Positions 10,287-19,648 are shown, numbered from the stretch's first letter. The stretch: 64,000 bases of DNA from Hydrogenophaga sp. (GCF_025699295.1 NZ_JAILWB010000019.1:36903-100902); one strand, 5' to 3'. The notes: generated by a model not told the origin, from the sequence alone. Numbers and translations are program-made.

Positions 10287-12394
10287 AGCCCCCCAGGGCG
10301 CCCATCCCGCGTGGGCGCTGCATCGGGTGCATGCGGCTCCGTGAGCAGTGCCACGCAGAACGATGCCCCCTGCCCATCCGGGCGGTTCCCTGCCGTGATG
10401 TGCCCCCCGTAGCGCTCCACCAGGCCCTGACTGATCCACAGGCCCAGGCCATTGCCGTCGTTCTTGGTGGTGAAGAAGGGCCGGAACAGGCGGTCCAGCA
10501 CCTCCGGTGAAAGTCCGCTGCCGCTGTCCTGCACACAGAGCCGCACGCCCTCTCGCCCGGCTTCGTCGGTCCAGTCGCGCGACACCAGCTGCAGGGTGCC
10601 GCCCTGCGGCATCGCCTGGATCGCGTTGATCATCAGATTGATGACCACCTGTTGCAACTCCTGGCGGTTGCAGCCCACGCGCTGCGAGGCCAGCAAGTCG
10701 CGCTGGACCTCGATGTTCGTCTGCGCCAGCAGGTGACTCACGAGTACCAGGCAGTCTTCCAGTGTGCGGTTGATGTCCAGCGTCTCCACATAGCCCGCGT
10801 ACTCGGTCGGACGCGCGTACTGCAGCAATTGCGTGACGATGATGCGCATGCGCTCGACCTGCTCGTCGAGCAGCTTGAGTTCGGCCCGTACAGGCTGGCC
10901 CGCGTCGCCCAGGGTTTCGCGCATCAGGTCCAGGTTGCCCTGCATCACCGCGATCGGGTTGTTGATCTCGTGCGCGATGCTGGCCGTGAGCTGGCCGATG
11001 GCGGCGAGCTTCTCGCTCTTGACCAGCTGCTGCTGCGCCAGTTGCAGGGATGCGTTGCTCGCCTCCAGTTCCTGCGTGCGCTCGGCCACCTTGTGGTCCA
11101 GCTCCTCGCCCCAGCGTTGCAGTGCGGCCGTCTTGTCGTCGATCACGTCGAGCAGTTCATCGAGGTGACCGGCGAGCGCGCCCAGCTCGTCGCGCGCGCT
11201 CAGTTCGCCCACGCGCGCGCCCGACTCGCCATCCTCCACCAGCTGCATGGTGCGGTTCATGCGCTGCACCGGCTGGAAGATGCTGCGAGCCCAGCGCAGA
11301 GAAAACCAGGCAGAGAGCACCATCACGCCGAGGAAGATCAGGCCGATGGCCGCCAGCATGGCGTAGCGCACGAAACGGAAGGGGGCCTCCAGATAGCCCA
11401 CGTACAGCATGCCGATGCGCTGGTCGTGCGCGTCCAGCAGCGGTTCGTAGGCCGAGACGTACCAGTCGTTGACGACAAAAGCACGGTCCAGCCAGGTCTG
11501 TCCCTGCCCCAGAACGGCATCGCGCACAGTCTGCGACACGCGCGTGCCGATGGCGCGCTGGTCCTGGAACAGGCGCACGTTGGTGGTGATGCGCACGTCG
11601 TCCATGAACAGCGTGGCCGTGCCCTGGCTGCCGAAGGGCAGCGAGCCCTCGGGGTAGACGATGCGGTTGATGTGGTCGATGAAGTCGAGGTTCTGGTTCA
11701 GCAGCAGGCCGCCGGCGAGCAGGGCTATGGTCTGGCCCCGTGCATCGAGCACCGGATGGGTGGACAACATCACCATCGCGCGGTGTTCGGCCTGGCGCGT
11801 ATCCGGGGCGGCGTTGCGCGTGGCCACCAGCGGGATGGCCAGGCGCTGCGCCAGGTGGGGTGCAAGCGCGTGCAGCGCGGCGGGCTCCAGCACAAGCAGG
11901 CTGGCGCTGGCGCGCGTCGGCGCAGTCGTGCTCGACAGAGCGCCACCCAGCGCCGCGGGCATCGGCGGTATGGGCGCGGCTGCGTCGGCTGCGCTCAGGC
12001 CCAGCGGCAGCGCGCGCGCCAGCGCGCGCCCCTGCGGGTCGTAGATCACCAGGAAATCCAGACCCAGCCGCTCGCGCTGGCGCGCCAGTTGTTCGTTCAG
12101 CCGGGTAGTGTTCGTCGCGCCAGAGCTTCCCAGCGCCGCGAACAATACCTGCGAGCCGGCCACGCCCAGCGTGCCCGAGCCCACGTCGCTCAGCACCTGT
12201 TCGAAGTAGCCGTGCGCCACAGCCAGGTCGCTGCGCACCTTGGTGATGAGCAGGCGGTCGTAGGCCACGTTGCTCCACAGGGCCAGGGCCACGACCAGCA
12301 TGGGAAAGGCCACCAGCAAGGGCAGCAGCGCCATCGCCAGCAGCTTGTTGCGGACCGAGCCCGCGAGCCAGCGGGGCGTGCGCCACAGACTCAT
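10283..12394 (-). CDS. Sensor histidine kinase of an NtrC-type two-component system
   Basis: The protein has 703 residues with an N-terminal membrane segment (about 15-42), a large periplasmic sensor region of the Cache type and a second membrane segment. HAMP and a coiled coil follow, then a HisKA domain with phospho-acceptor H475 in SIAHEINNP and an ATPase domain with the N box MINAIQAM and the G boxes DSGSGLSP and GNGLGLW. The ATG at 12394 is 16 bases after the response regulator gene, so the two form one unit. The signal is unknown; the genes between which it lies suggest formate, benzoate-derived formate or a redox cue. It converges on the TorD-like gene. Confidence 0.9.
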   Translation of the reverse strand: MSLWRTPRWLAGSVRNKLLAMALLPLLVAFPMLVVALALWSNVAYDRLLITKVRSDLAVAHGYFEQVLSDVGSGTLGVAGSQVLFAALGSSGATNTTRLNEQLARQRERLGLDFLVIYDPQGRALARALPLGLSAADAAAPIPPMPAALGGALSSTTAPTRASASLLVLEPAALHALAPHLAQRLAIPLVATRNAAPDTRQAEHRAMVMLSTHPVLDARGQTIALLAGGLLLNQNLDFIDHINRIVYPEGSLPFGSQGTATLFMDDVRITTNVRLFQDQRAIGTRVSQTVRDAVLGQGQTWLDRAFVVNDWYVSAYEPLLDAHDQRIGMLYVGYLEAPFRFVRYAMLAAIGLIFLGVMVLSAWFSLRWARSIFQPVQRMNRTMQLVEDGESGARVGELSARDELGALAGHLDELLDVIDDKTAALQRWGEELDHKVAERTQELEASNASLQLAQQQLVKSEKLAAIGQLTASIAHEINNPIAVMQGNLDLMRETLGDAGQPVRAELKLLDEQVERMRIIVTQLLQYARPTEYAGYVETLDINRTLEDCLVLVSHLLAQTNIEVQRDLLASQRVGCNRQELQQVVINLMINAIQAMPQGGTLQLVSRDWTDEAGREGVRLCVQDSGSGLSPEVLDRLFRPFFTTKNDGNGLGLWISQGLVERYGGHITAGNRPDGQGASFCVALLTEPHAPDAAPTRDGRPGGL

Positions 12395-12410
12395 GCCCTG
12401 GCGCGCCGGC

Positions 12411-13799
12411 TCAAGCCGCGCCCCACTCGGCCACACGGCGCTCCAGCGTGCGGCGGGAGACGCCCAGCAACTGGGCCGCGCGGGTCTTGTCGCCATGCAC
12501 CGAGTCGAGCACGCTCAGGATGTGCATCTTCTCCAGCGTGTGCAGGTCGGTGGGCCGCGCGGGCGCCTGGGTGTCTGCTGCGGGGCCGCGGGCCTCGCCG
12601 GGGTACAGCGCCGACACATTGAGGCTGCCCAGGATGAGCGAGCGCTCGATCAGGTTGCGCAGTTCGCGCACATTGCCCGGCCAGTCGTACTGGCGCAGGA
12701 AGTCCATCTCCTGCTCGCTGATGCGCAGCGGCTCCACGCCGAGCGAGGGCGCGAGCTGGGCGTTGAAGTGGGCGACCAGCTCGGCGATATCGTCCTTGTG
12801 CTGGCGCAGCGGCGGCAGCGTGAGGTCGACCACCTGCAGGCGGAAGTACAGGTCCTTGCGGAAGCGCCCCGCGGTCACTTCGTCGCTGAGCTGGCGGTTG
12901 GTGGCGGCCACGATGCGCAGGTTCAGCGGCACCAGCTGTTCGCTGCCCACCGGGCGGATGTTGAGGTCTTCGATCGCGCGCAGCAGCGTGGCCTGGATCG
13001 GCAGCGGCAGCTCGGCGATCTCGTCGAGGAACAGCGTGCCGCCCTGCGCATAGTGGAACAGGCCGTCGCGCGCGCGCGTGGCACCGGTGAATGCACCCTT
13101 GGCGTGGCCGAACAGCTCGCTCTCGATCAGCTCGGGTGAGACGGCCGCGCAGTTGACCGGCACGAACGGCCCGCCGGCGCGGCTGCCCAGTGCGTGCAGC
13201 TCGCGCGCCACCAGCTCCTTGCCGGTGCCCGATTCGCCCTGCAACAGCACCGTGCTGTTGACCGGGGCCACGCGGGCGATCGACTCGCGCAGCTGCTGCA
13301 TCGACGCTGAGTTGCCGACCAGCGCGCCCAGCCCCGGCGTGCTGACGACGGCGCGGCGCAGCACGAAGTTTTCACGCCGCAGGCGCGAGCGCTCGTAACA
13401 GTGTTTCACCGCGTTGAGGATCTGCGGCACACGAAACGGCTTGAGGATGAAGTCGGACGCGCCGGCGCGCAGCGCCTCGATGGCGGTGTCGAGGTCGGCG
13501 AATGCGGTGATCAGGATCACCTCGCCGGTGAAGCCGTGTTCACGCAGTTCCTTGAGCCAGGCCACGCCGCTCTTGCCCGGCAGCGAGATGTCCAGGATCA
13601 CCAGGTCCACGTGGTGGCCACGCAGCCAGTGCGCGCCGTCCTCGGCACTGGTCGCGCTCATGACAAAGTGGCAGCGCGGCGCCAGCGTCTTGACGAGAAA
13701 GTTGAGCATGCCCTGCTCGTCGTCCACGATCAGGATCGACCAGTCGGGCCAGCCTTCGAGCGTGCGCTCGGGCGAAGGGGGAATGAATGAGGTCTCCAC
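12411..13799 (-). CDS. Sigma-54-dependent NtrC-family response regulator
   Basis: The 462-residue protein has a receiver domain (ILIVDDE, phospho-acceptor D70 in LVILDISLPG, conserved Lys in ILKPF). It also has an AAA+ domain with Walker A GESGTGKE, the sigma-54 contact loop GAFTGA and Walker B GTLFLDEIAEL, and a C-terminal Fis-type helix-turn-helix (AAQLLGVSRRTLERRV). All parts needed to activate sigma-54 promoters are present. The start is read as GTG at 13797-13799. A 17-bp palindrome lies about 100 bases upstream, and a -24/-12-like element precedes the divergent fdh operon, so it probably regulates that operon and possibly itself. Confidence 0.93.
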   Translation of the reverse strand: METSFIPPSPERTLEGWPDWSILIVDDEQGMLNFLVKTLAPRCHFVMSATSAEDGAHWLRGHHVDLVILDISLPGKSGVAWLKELREHGFTGEVILITAFADLDTAIEALRAGASDFILKPFRVPQILNAVKHCYERSRLRRENFVLRRAVVSTPGLGALVGNSASMQQLRESIARVAPVNSTVLLQGESGTGKELVARELHALGSRAGGPFVPVNCAAVSPELIESELFGHAKGAFTGATRARDGLFHYAQGGTLFLDEIAELPLPIQATLLRAIEDLNIRPVGSEQLVPLNLRIVAATNRQLSDEVTAGRFRKDLYFRLQVVDLTLPPLRQHKDDIAELVAHFNAQLAPSLGVEPLRISEQEMDFLRQYDWPGNVRELRNLIERSLILGSLNVSALYPGEARGPAADTQAPARPTDLHTLEKMHILSVLDSVHGDKTRAAQLLGVSRRTLERRVAEWGAA

Positions 13800-13899
13800 C
13801 CGCGGGGATTCTACGGAGGAAGCCTACGAAATCAGTTGGGTATTCGCGCATTTCCGACGCCAGCGGCCGGGGTTGGACGCCGCAACGGGCCGGGACTGA

Positions 13900-13916
13900 T
13901 GCGACAACTTGTCGCA
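13900..13916. promoter_or_regulatory. 17-bp palindrome, candidate enhancer site for the NtrC-type regulator
   Basis: TGCGACAA and TTGTCGCA flank a single central C, an exact dyad. It lies 101 bases upstream of the response regulator start and about 180 bases upstream of the sigma-54-like element facing fdh. Enhancers for sigma-54 activators are typically dyads 80-200 bases upstream of the promoter. Assignment to this regulator is inferred from position. Confidence 0.6.
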
Positions 13917-14091
13917 AACGTGGCGGACAGTTTGGCGCTGCATGCTCGGGGTAATGGATTGGTTTGATGGGTTATCCCTTAGTCGGCGGACATGCATTCG
14001 TCTGCCCGGTTTGCGCGCCATCGCGTCAACAGAGGACGGGCTTCGCACAAGCGTTCCCCGACCTGAAGGGTACAAGGAAACATCGATCAGG

Positions 14092-14107
14092 TGGCACGCT
14101 TCTGGCT
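14092..14107 (+). promoter_or_regulatory. Candidate sigma-54 (-24/-12) promoter of the fdh operon
   Basis: TGGCAC at 14092-14097, five bases, then TGGCT at 14103-14107. The invariant GG and GC are 12 bases apart as in the TGGCAC-N5-TTGC consensus, with one mismatch in the -12 block. Transcription would begin about 170 bases before the TAT-target gene. Confidence 0.5.
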
Positions 14108-14287
14108 ATGAAAACGGAAGCACGCATGCATGCTGCGGTGCGGCATTGAAAGATGCGAACGACTCGTATTCCGGTCTTGCGCGAGACCCGGTGAACGACT
14201 TGCGCGGGGGGTGGTGGCCGGTTAGATTCGACGTATGCAAAAGGTCCGCATGTTGTGATGCGGGGCCCTTCCAACCAGGAGACATGC

Positions 14288-14518
14288 ATGAACAAGTCCC
14301 CACGATCCACGAACGAAGAAGGCCGCACCGGCCTCAACCGTCGCACCCTGTTTGCGGGTGCGTCCACCGTCGGGGCGCTTGCCGCCGCGGTCACCCTGAT
14401 TCCGGGCGCGCCGGCCGAAGACACGGCCGCCGCCGAGCCCCGGCCCGCGCCGGCCAGGGGCGGTGGTTACTCGCTCAGCGATCACGTGAAGCAGTACTAC
14501 CAGACCACGCGCATCTGA
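14288..14518 (+). CDS. Formate dehydrogenase region TAT-target small protein
   Basis: A 76-residue protein with a twin-arginine leader, LNRRTLFAGASTVGALAAAVTLI, followed by an Ala/Pro-rich stretch and a short conserved end (GGYSLSDHVKQYYQTTRI). It matches the small 'formate dehydrogenase region TAT target' family found just before fdhA in many proteobacteria. Its role is unknown; it could be a small periplasmic subunit or an escort of the FdhA/FdhB complex. The ATG at 14288 follows an AGGAGA ribosome site, and fdhA begins 18 bases downstream. Confidence 0.85.
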   Translation: MNKSPRSTNEEGRTGLNRRTLFAGASTVGALAAAVTLIPGAPAEDTAAAEPRPAPARGGGYSLSDHVKQYYQTTRI

Positions 14519-14536
14519 GCGAACAGGAGCCTCCCC

Positions 14537-17500
14537 ATGTTGCTGACCAAAAAATCCTCGTCTGGTGCGCACGTCTCGCGCGCGTCATCGGGCTTCGTAC
14601 ACAAGCTGCAGCGCGGTCTCTCGTCCGCCCTGCCCACCATGGACCGCCGCGCCTTCCTGCGCCGCTCGGGCCTGGGTGTCGGTGTCGGTCTGGCCGCCGG
14701 CCAGCTCACGCTGGTGAAGAAGGCCAAAGCCGCCGAAGGCAAGTCCATCGACGGTACCGGCAAGATCGAAGTCAAGCGCACCGTCTGCACCCACTGCTCG
14801 GTGGGCTGCGCGACCGACGCCATCGTCGAGAACGGCGTCTGGGTGCGCCAGGAGCCGGTGTTCGACTCCCCGATCAACCTCGGTGCGCACTGCGCCAAGG
14901 GCGCCGCGCTGCGCGAGCACGGTCATGGTGAATACCGCCTGCGCTACCCGATGAAGCTGGTCAACGGCAAGTACCAGCGCATCAGCTGGGACGTGGCGCT
15001 CAACGAGATCACGGCCAAGATGAAGGAGCTGCGCGAAGCCAGCGGCCCCGATTCGGTGTACTTCGTGGGCTCGTCCAAGCACAACAACGAACAGTCGTAC
15101 CTGATGCGCAAGTTCGTGAGCTTCTGGGGCACCAACAACTGCGACCACCAGGCGCGCATCTGCCACTCCACCACGGTGGCCGGCGTGGCCAACACCTGGG
15201 GTTATGGCGCCATGACCAACTCGTACAACGACATGCAGAACAGCAAGTGCGCGTTGTACATCGGCTCCAACGCCGCCGAGGCGCACCCGGTTTCGTTGCT
15301 GCACATGCTGCACGCCAAGGAAAACGGCTGCAAGATGATCGTGGTGGACCCGCGCTTCACCCGCACCGCGGCCAAGGCCGACGAGTACGTGCGCATCCGC
15401 TCCGGCACCGACATCCCCTTCCTCTTTGGCCTGCTGTACCACATCTTCAAGAACGGCTGGGAAGACAAGAAGTACATCAACGACCGCGTCTATGGCATGG
15501 AGGACGTCAAGAAGGACGTCATGGCCAAATGGACGCCGGACAAGGTGGAAGAGGCCTGCGGTGTGGGCGAGGCACAGATGTTCAAGGTCGCCGAGATGAT
15601 GGCCAAGAACCGGCCGTCCACCCTGGTGTGGTGCATGGGCCAGACGCAGCACACCATCGGCAACGCCATGGTGCGCGCATCGTGCATCGTGCAACTGGCG
15701 CTGGGCAACATTGGCAAGAGCGGTGGCGGTGCGAACATCTTCCGCGGCCACGACAACGTGCAGGGCGCGACCGACGTCGGCCCCAACCCCGATTCGCTGC
15801 CGGGCTACTACGGCCTGGCCGCCGGTTCGTGGAAGCACTTCGCCGCCGTCTGGGGCGTGGACTACGAGTGGATCAAGAAGCAGTACGCCGAAGGCATGAT
15901 GGAGAAGCCCGGCATCACGGTCTCGCGCTGGATCGACGGTGTGCTGGAGAACAACGAGCTGATCGACCAGGGCTCGAACCTGCGCGGCGTGTTCTTCTGG
16001 GGCCATGCGCCGAACTCGCAGTCGCGCGGCCTGGAGATGAAGCGCGCGATGGACAAGCTGGACCTGCTGGTGGTGGTGGACCCTTATCCATCGGCCACGG
16101 CGTCGATGGCTGCCATGCCCGGCAAGCCCGAAGACCTCAACCCCAACCGCGCGGTGTACCTGCTGCCGGCGGCCACACAGTTCGAGACCAGCGGCTCGGT
16201 CACGGCGTCGAACCGCTCGTTGCAGTGGCGCGAGAAGGTGATCGAGCCGCTGTGGGAGAGCCGCAGTGACCACATGATCATGCACCAGTTCGCCGAGAAG
16301 CTGGGCTTTGCCGCCGAGTTCTCGAAGAACTTCAAGATGCAGAAGGTCAAGGGCATGGACGAGCCCGTGATCGAGGACGTGCTGCGCGAGATCAACGCCT
16401 CGGTCTGGACGATTGGCTACACCGGTCAGAGCCCGGAGCGCCTGAAGGCCCACATGCGCAACATGGGCGCCTTCGACATCAAGTCGCTGCGCTGCAAGGG
16501 CAAGGTGGTGGACAAGGAAACCGGCTACGACATGAGCGGTGACTACTTCGGCCTGCCCTGGCCCTGCTACGGCACGGCCGCCATCAAGCACCCCGGTTCG
16601 CCCAACCTGTACAGCACCGAGCGGCACGTGATGGACGGTGGCGGCAACTTCCGCGCCAACTTCGGTGTGGAGCGCGACGGCCAGAACCTGCTGGCCGAGG
16701 ACGGTTCGCACTCGCTGGGCGCCGAGATCACCACCGGTTACCCCGAGTTCGACCACGTGCTGCTCAAGAAGCTCGGCTGGTGGGGCGACCTGACGGCGGA
16801 CGAGCAGAAGGCCGCGGAGGGCAAGAACTGGAAGACCGACCTCTCCGGCGGTATCCAGCGCGTGAGCATGGCGCACGGCTGCCATCCTTTCGGCAACGCC
16901 AAGGCGCGCGCCGTGGTGTGGAACTTCCCCGATGCGATCCCGCAGCACCGCGAGCCCATCTATGGCATCCGCCCCGACCTCGTGGCCAAGTACCCCAGCC
17001 ACGACGACCAGAAGACCCGCTGGCGCCTGCCCATCCTCTACAAGTCGCTGCAGACGAAGAACGTCGAGGAAAAGATGCACGAGAAATTCCCGCTCATCAT
17101 GACCTCCGGCCGCCTGGTCGAGTACGAGGGTGGTGGCGAGGAAACCCGCTCCAACCCCTGGCTGGCAGAGCTGCAGCAGGAGATGTTCGTCGAACTCAAC
17201 CCGGCCGCCGCGGCTTCGCGCGGCATCCGCAACGGCGAGCGCGTGTGGGTCAGCACCCCGACCGGTGCGCGCATGAACATGCAGGCGCTGGTGACCGAGC
17301 GTGTCGGCCCCGACACGGTGTTCATGCCGTTCCACTTCTCCGGTCGCTGGCAGGGCATGGACATGAAGCCTTACTACCCCGACGGCGCCTTCCCCGTCGT
17401 TCGCGGCGAGGCGGTCAACACCGGTACGACCTATGGTTACGACATCGTCACGATGATGCAGGAAACCAAGACCACGATCTGCAACGTCGAAAAAGCGTAA
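14537..17500 (+). CDS. fdhA: Formate dehydrogenase catalytic subunit, TAT-exported, cysteine type
   Basis: The 987-residue molybdopterin oxidoreductase oxidises formate to CO2 in the periplasm. The twin-arginine motif DRRAFLRRSG (residues 36-45) precedes a hydrophobic stretch. A [4Fe-4S] site is formed by C84, C87, C91 and C119. The molybdenum or tungsten ligand is C209 in DHQARICHSTT, where Escherichia coli FdnG/FdoG have selenocysteine; the codon is TGC at 15161. Domains run from the Fe-S domain through the molybdopterin domains to a C-terminal dinucleotide-binding domain. The protein lacks the long Fe-S N-terminal extension of soluble NAD-linked FDHs. AGGAG precedes the ATG. It forms an operon with fdhB and the b-type cytochrome gene. 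Confidence 0.95.
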   Translation: MLLTKKSSSGAHVSRASSGFVHKLQRGLSSALPTMDRRAFLRRSGLGVGVGLAAGQLTLVKKAKAAEGKSIDGTGKIEVKRTVCTHCSVGCATDAIVENGVWVRQEPVFDSPINLGAHCAKGAALREHGHGEYRLRYPMKLVNGKYQRISWDVALNEITAKMKELREASGPDSVYFVGSSKHNNEQSYLMRKFVSFWGTNNCDHQARICHSTTVAGVANTWGYGAMTNSYNDMQNSKCALYIGSNAAEAHPVSLLHMLHAKENGCKMIVVDPRFTRTAAKADEYVRIRSGTDIPFLFGLLYHIFKNGWEDKKYINDRVYGMEDVKKDVMAKWTPDKVEEACGVGEAQMFKVAEMMAKNRPSTLVWCMGQTQHTIGNAMVRASCIVQLALGNIGKSGGGANIFRGHDNVQGATDVGPNPDSLPGYYGLAAGSWKHFAAVWGVDYEWIKKQYAEGMMEKPGITVSRWIDGVLENNELIDQGSNLRGVFFWGHAPNSQSRGLEMKRAMDKLDLLVVVDPYPSATASMAAMPGKPEDLNPNRAVYLLPAATQFETSGSVTASNRSLQWREKVIEPLWESRSDHMIMHQFAEKLGFAAEFSKNFKMQKVKGMDEPVIEDVLREINASVWTIGYTGQSPERLKAHMRNMGAFDIKSLRCKGKVVDKETGYDMSGDYFGLPWPCYGTAAIKHPGSPNLYSTERHVMDGGGNFRANFGVERDGQNLLAEDGSHSLGAEITTGYPEFDHVLLKKLGWWGDLTADEQKAAEGKNWKTDLSGGIQRVSMAHGCHPFGNAKARAVVWNFPDAIPQHREPIYGIRPDLVAKYPSHDDQKTRWRLPILYKSLQTKNVEEKMHEKFPLIMTSGRLVEYEGGGEETRSNPWLAELQQEMFVELNPAAAASRGIRNGERVWVSTPTGARMNMQALVTERVGPDTVFMPFHFSGRWQGMDMKPYYPDGAFPVVRGEAVNTGTTYGYDIVTMMQETKTTICNVEKA

Positions 17501-17515
17501 GACCAGGAGCACAAC

Positions 17516-18118
17516 ATGGCACGAATGAAATTCATCTGTGACGCGGAGCGCTGCATCGAATGCAACGGCTGCGTCACCGCCTGCAAGAACGAGCACGAGG
17601 TTCCCTGGGGCGTCAACCGCCGCCGCGTGGTCACGCTCAATGACGGTGTGCCCGGCGAGAAGTCGATCTCGGTGGCTTGCATGCACTGCAGCGACGCGCC
17701 CTGCATGGCGGTATGCCCGGTCAACTGCTTCTACCGCACCGACGAAGGTGTGGTGCTGCACGACAAGGACGTCTGCATCGGCTGCGGCTACTGCTCCTAC
17801 GCCTGCCCATTCGGCGCGCCACAGTTCCCCTCGCAGGGCACCTTTGGCGTGCGCGGCAAGATGGACAAGTGCACCTTCTGCGCCGGTGGCCCCGAGGCCC
17901 ATGGCAGCCAGGACGAGTTCGAGAAGTACGGGCGCAACCGCCTGGCCGAGGGCAAGCTGCCGGCCTGCGCGGAGATGTGCTCGACCAAGGCTCTGCTCGC
18001 CGGCGACGGTGATGTCGTGGCCGACATCTTCCGCAGCCGCGTGATCCAGCGCGGCAAGGGCGCAGAGGTATGGGGCTGGGGCACGGCCTACGGTACCGCA
18101 CAGGGGACCAAGTCATGA
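17516..18118 (+). CDS. fdhB: Formate dehydrogenase iron-sulfur subunit
   Basis: The 200-residue protein carries four cysteine groups: CIECNGCVTAC, CMHCSDAPCMAVCP, CIGCGYCSYACP and a spaced CTFC...CAEMC. Together these fit the four-cluster ferredoxin subunit that passes electrons from FdhA to the membrane cytochrome. It lacks its own leader, so it is probably co-exported with FdhA, as in related enzymes. No C-terminal membrane anchor like that of E. coli FdnH is seen. The stop overlaps the start of the lipoprotein gene (ATGA at 18115). Confidence 0.93.
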   Translation: MARMKFICDAERCIECNGCVTACKNEHEVPWGVNRRRVVTLNDGVPGEKSISVACMHCSDAPCMAVCPVNCFYRTDEGVVLHDKDVCIGCGYCSYACPFGAPQFPSQGTFGVRGKMDKCTFCAGGPEAHGSQDEFEKYGRNRLAEGKLPACAEMCSTKALLAGDGDVVADIFRSRVIQRGKGAEVWGWGTAYGTAQGTKS

Positions 18119-18366
18119 GCATCCAACGCCTGTTCCTCTCCACCGCGATTGCGGCCACCTTGCTGGGCCTGGCGGCCTGCTCGGACGAACCCCAGGTGCT
18201 CACCGGCGAAGGCGTCAAGCAGGACGGCGCGCCCTACCAGGGCGTGGGCAGCAGCCAGTACGTGCAGACCGGCTGGACGCCGGGCGACAAGGGCAGCTGG
18301 GAGCAGCAGCTCAAGACCCGCGCGCAGTATGGGCAGAACGACTACACCCGCATGAGCAACAAGTAA
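18115..18366 (+). CDS. Small lipoprotein in the fdh operon
   Basis: An 83-residue product with a lipoprotein signal: hydrophobic stretch followed by the lipobox LAAC, Cys22. The mature part of about 60 residues is polar (GVGSSQYVQTGWTPGDKGSW...). I do not recognise a characterised family. Position between fdhB and the cytochrome gene, with an ATGA overlap upstream and a nine-base gap downstream, says it is made with the enzyme. It may anchor or assemble the periplasmic FdhAB dimer, but this is inference. Confidence 0.75.
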   Translation: MSIQRLFLSTAIAATLLGLAACSDEPQVLTGEGVKQDGAPYQGVGSSQYVQTGWTPGDKGSWEQQLKTRAQYGQNDYTRMSNK

Positions 18367-18375
18367 GGACCCGCT

Positions 18376-19605
18376 ATGCACAGGCTCCTCACACAGGGCA
18401 TGCGCCGTCTGGCGTCGCCGCTCTTCTGGTCCACGGCCTTGCTCGCCCTGAGCGCTGGCTGGGCCAGTGCCCAGACCCAGCCGGTGGAAACGGTGCGCGA
18501 CGATCCGGCGCCGCCGGCTGCCACCGCGCCGGCCCAGGGCACCGGTGGCATCCGCAGCGCCAACATCTTCGAGATCGCGCCAGACGCCGCCACCGACCCC
18601 AAGTACGCGGAACAGAGCAACGCCGAACGCGGCAAGGTCCAGCCGGGCAACAACGCGCCCATGTGGCGCGACGTGGGCAAGGGTGTGACGGGATACACGA
18701 GCCTGCCGTATCCAGAAGCGGGCAACATGATCCAGCCGTTCGTGCAGTACCCCGGTTCGCGCGTCACCACCGCCGGAGAAGCCTGGCGCCAGGTGCGCAA
18801 CGACTGGATCCTGCCCTATGGCGGCTCGGTGCTGCTGATCGTGATTGTTGCCATCGGCCTGTTCTACGCTGCCAAGGGCTCGATCGCGTTGCACGGCACC
18901 GAAACCGGGCGCAAGATTGAGCGATTCACCTACTTCGAGCGCGCGGCGCACTGGACCAATGCGATCGCCTTCGTGATCCTGGCGGTCTCGGGCATCGTCA
19001 TGGCCTTCGGCAAGTTCTTCCTGTTGCCGGTCATGGGCAGCACGCTGTTCGGCTGGTTGAGCTTCGCGCTGAAGAACCTGCACAACTTCGCAGGCCCGCT
19101 GTTTGCCGTCTCGCTGCTGGTGGTGATCCTCACCTTCGTCAAGGACAACCTGCCGGCCAAGGAAGACATCACGTGGCTGCTCAAGGGTGGAGGCCTGTTC
19201 AGCGGCAAGGAGGTGCCCTCGCACCGCTTCAACGCCGGTGAAAAGGTGGTGTTCTGGGCCGGTGTCTTCTTCTTCGGCCTGATCGTGGTGGGCTCCGGCC
19301 TGTTCCTCGACAAGCTGGTGCCGTCGGTGGACTACACCCGCGCCAACATGCAGGTGGCGCACATGATCCATGCCAGCGCCGCGGTGCTGATGATGGCCTT
19401 GTTCATGGGTCACATCTACCTTGGCACCATCGGCATGAAGGGCGCCTACAAGGCCATGAAGACCGGCTACGTTGACGAAACCTGGGCGAAGGAACACCAC
19501 CAGCTCTGGCACGACGACATCAAGGCCGGCAAGATCCCCGCACAGCGCACAGCCACACCAGGTGGCGGGGCGGGCGAGACCACCGCGCGCACGGCCAAGG
19601 CCTGA
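18376..19605 (+). CDS. fdhC: Formate dehydrogenase gamma subunit, cytochrome b
   Basis: The 409-residue membrane subunit takes electrons from FdhB to quinone. A signal sequence (about residues 1-35) and a periplasmic segment of about 110 residues precede the first helix near residue 150. The core with ERAAHWTNAIAFVIL, LHNFAGPLFAVSLL and VAHMIHASAAVLMM supplies the histidines expected to bind two b hemes. It is about twice the length of E. coli FdnI because of the N-terminal extension, which is usual for this FDH type in betaproteobacteria. The tail is Ala/Thr-rich. Confidence 0.92.
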   Translation: MHRLLTQGMRRLASPLFWSTALLALSAGWASAQTQPVETVRDDPAPPAATAPAQGTGGIRSANIFEIAPDAATDPKYAEQSNAERGKVQPGNNAPMWRDVGKGVTGYTSLPYPEAGNMIQPFVQYPGSRVTTAGEAWRQVRNDWILPYGGSVLLIVIVAIGLFYAAKGSIALHGTETGRKIERFTYFERAAHWTNAIAFVILAVSGIVMAFGKFFLLPVMGSTLFGWLSFALKNLHNFAGPLFAVSLLVVILTFVKDNLPAKEDITWLLKGGGLFSGKEVPSHRFNAGEKVVFWAGVFFFGLIVVGSGLFLDKLVPSVDYTRANMQVAHMIHASAAVLMMALFMGHIYLGTIGMKGAYKAMKTGYVDETWAKEHHQLWHDDIKAGKIPAQRTATPGGGAGETTARTAKA

Positions 19606-19648
19606 GCCCCGTTCAAGAGTTCAGACAAACCCAACGAGACCGCACATC

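Larger units (their letters stand above)
13800..14287. other. Divergent control region between the response regulator and the fdh operon
   Basis: This 488-base stretch has no convincing gene; the small open frames across it lack family features. It is clearly less GC-rich than its neighbours. It holds a perfect palindrome at 13900-13916 and a sigma-54-like element at 14092-14107, annotated separately. The rest shows no obvious repeat or hairpin. Confidence 0.7.

Noticed and set aside
14585..17902. 1105-residue open frame on the minus strand opposite fdhA and fdhB
   Set aside because: It mirrors the codon bias of fdhA, is His/Val/Ala-rich and has no family pattern; GC-rich third positions keep the opposite frame open.
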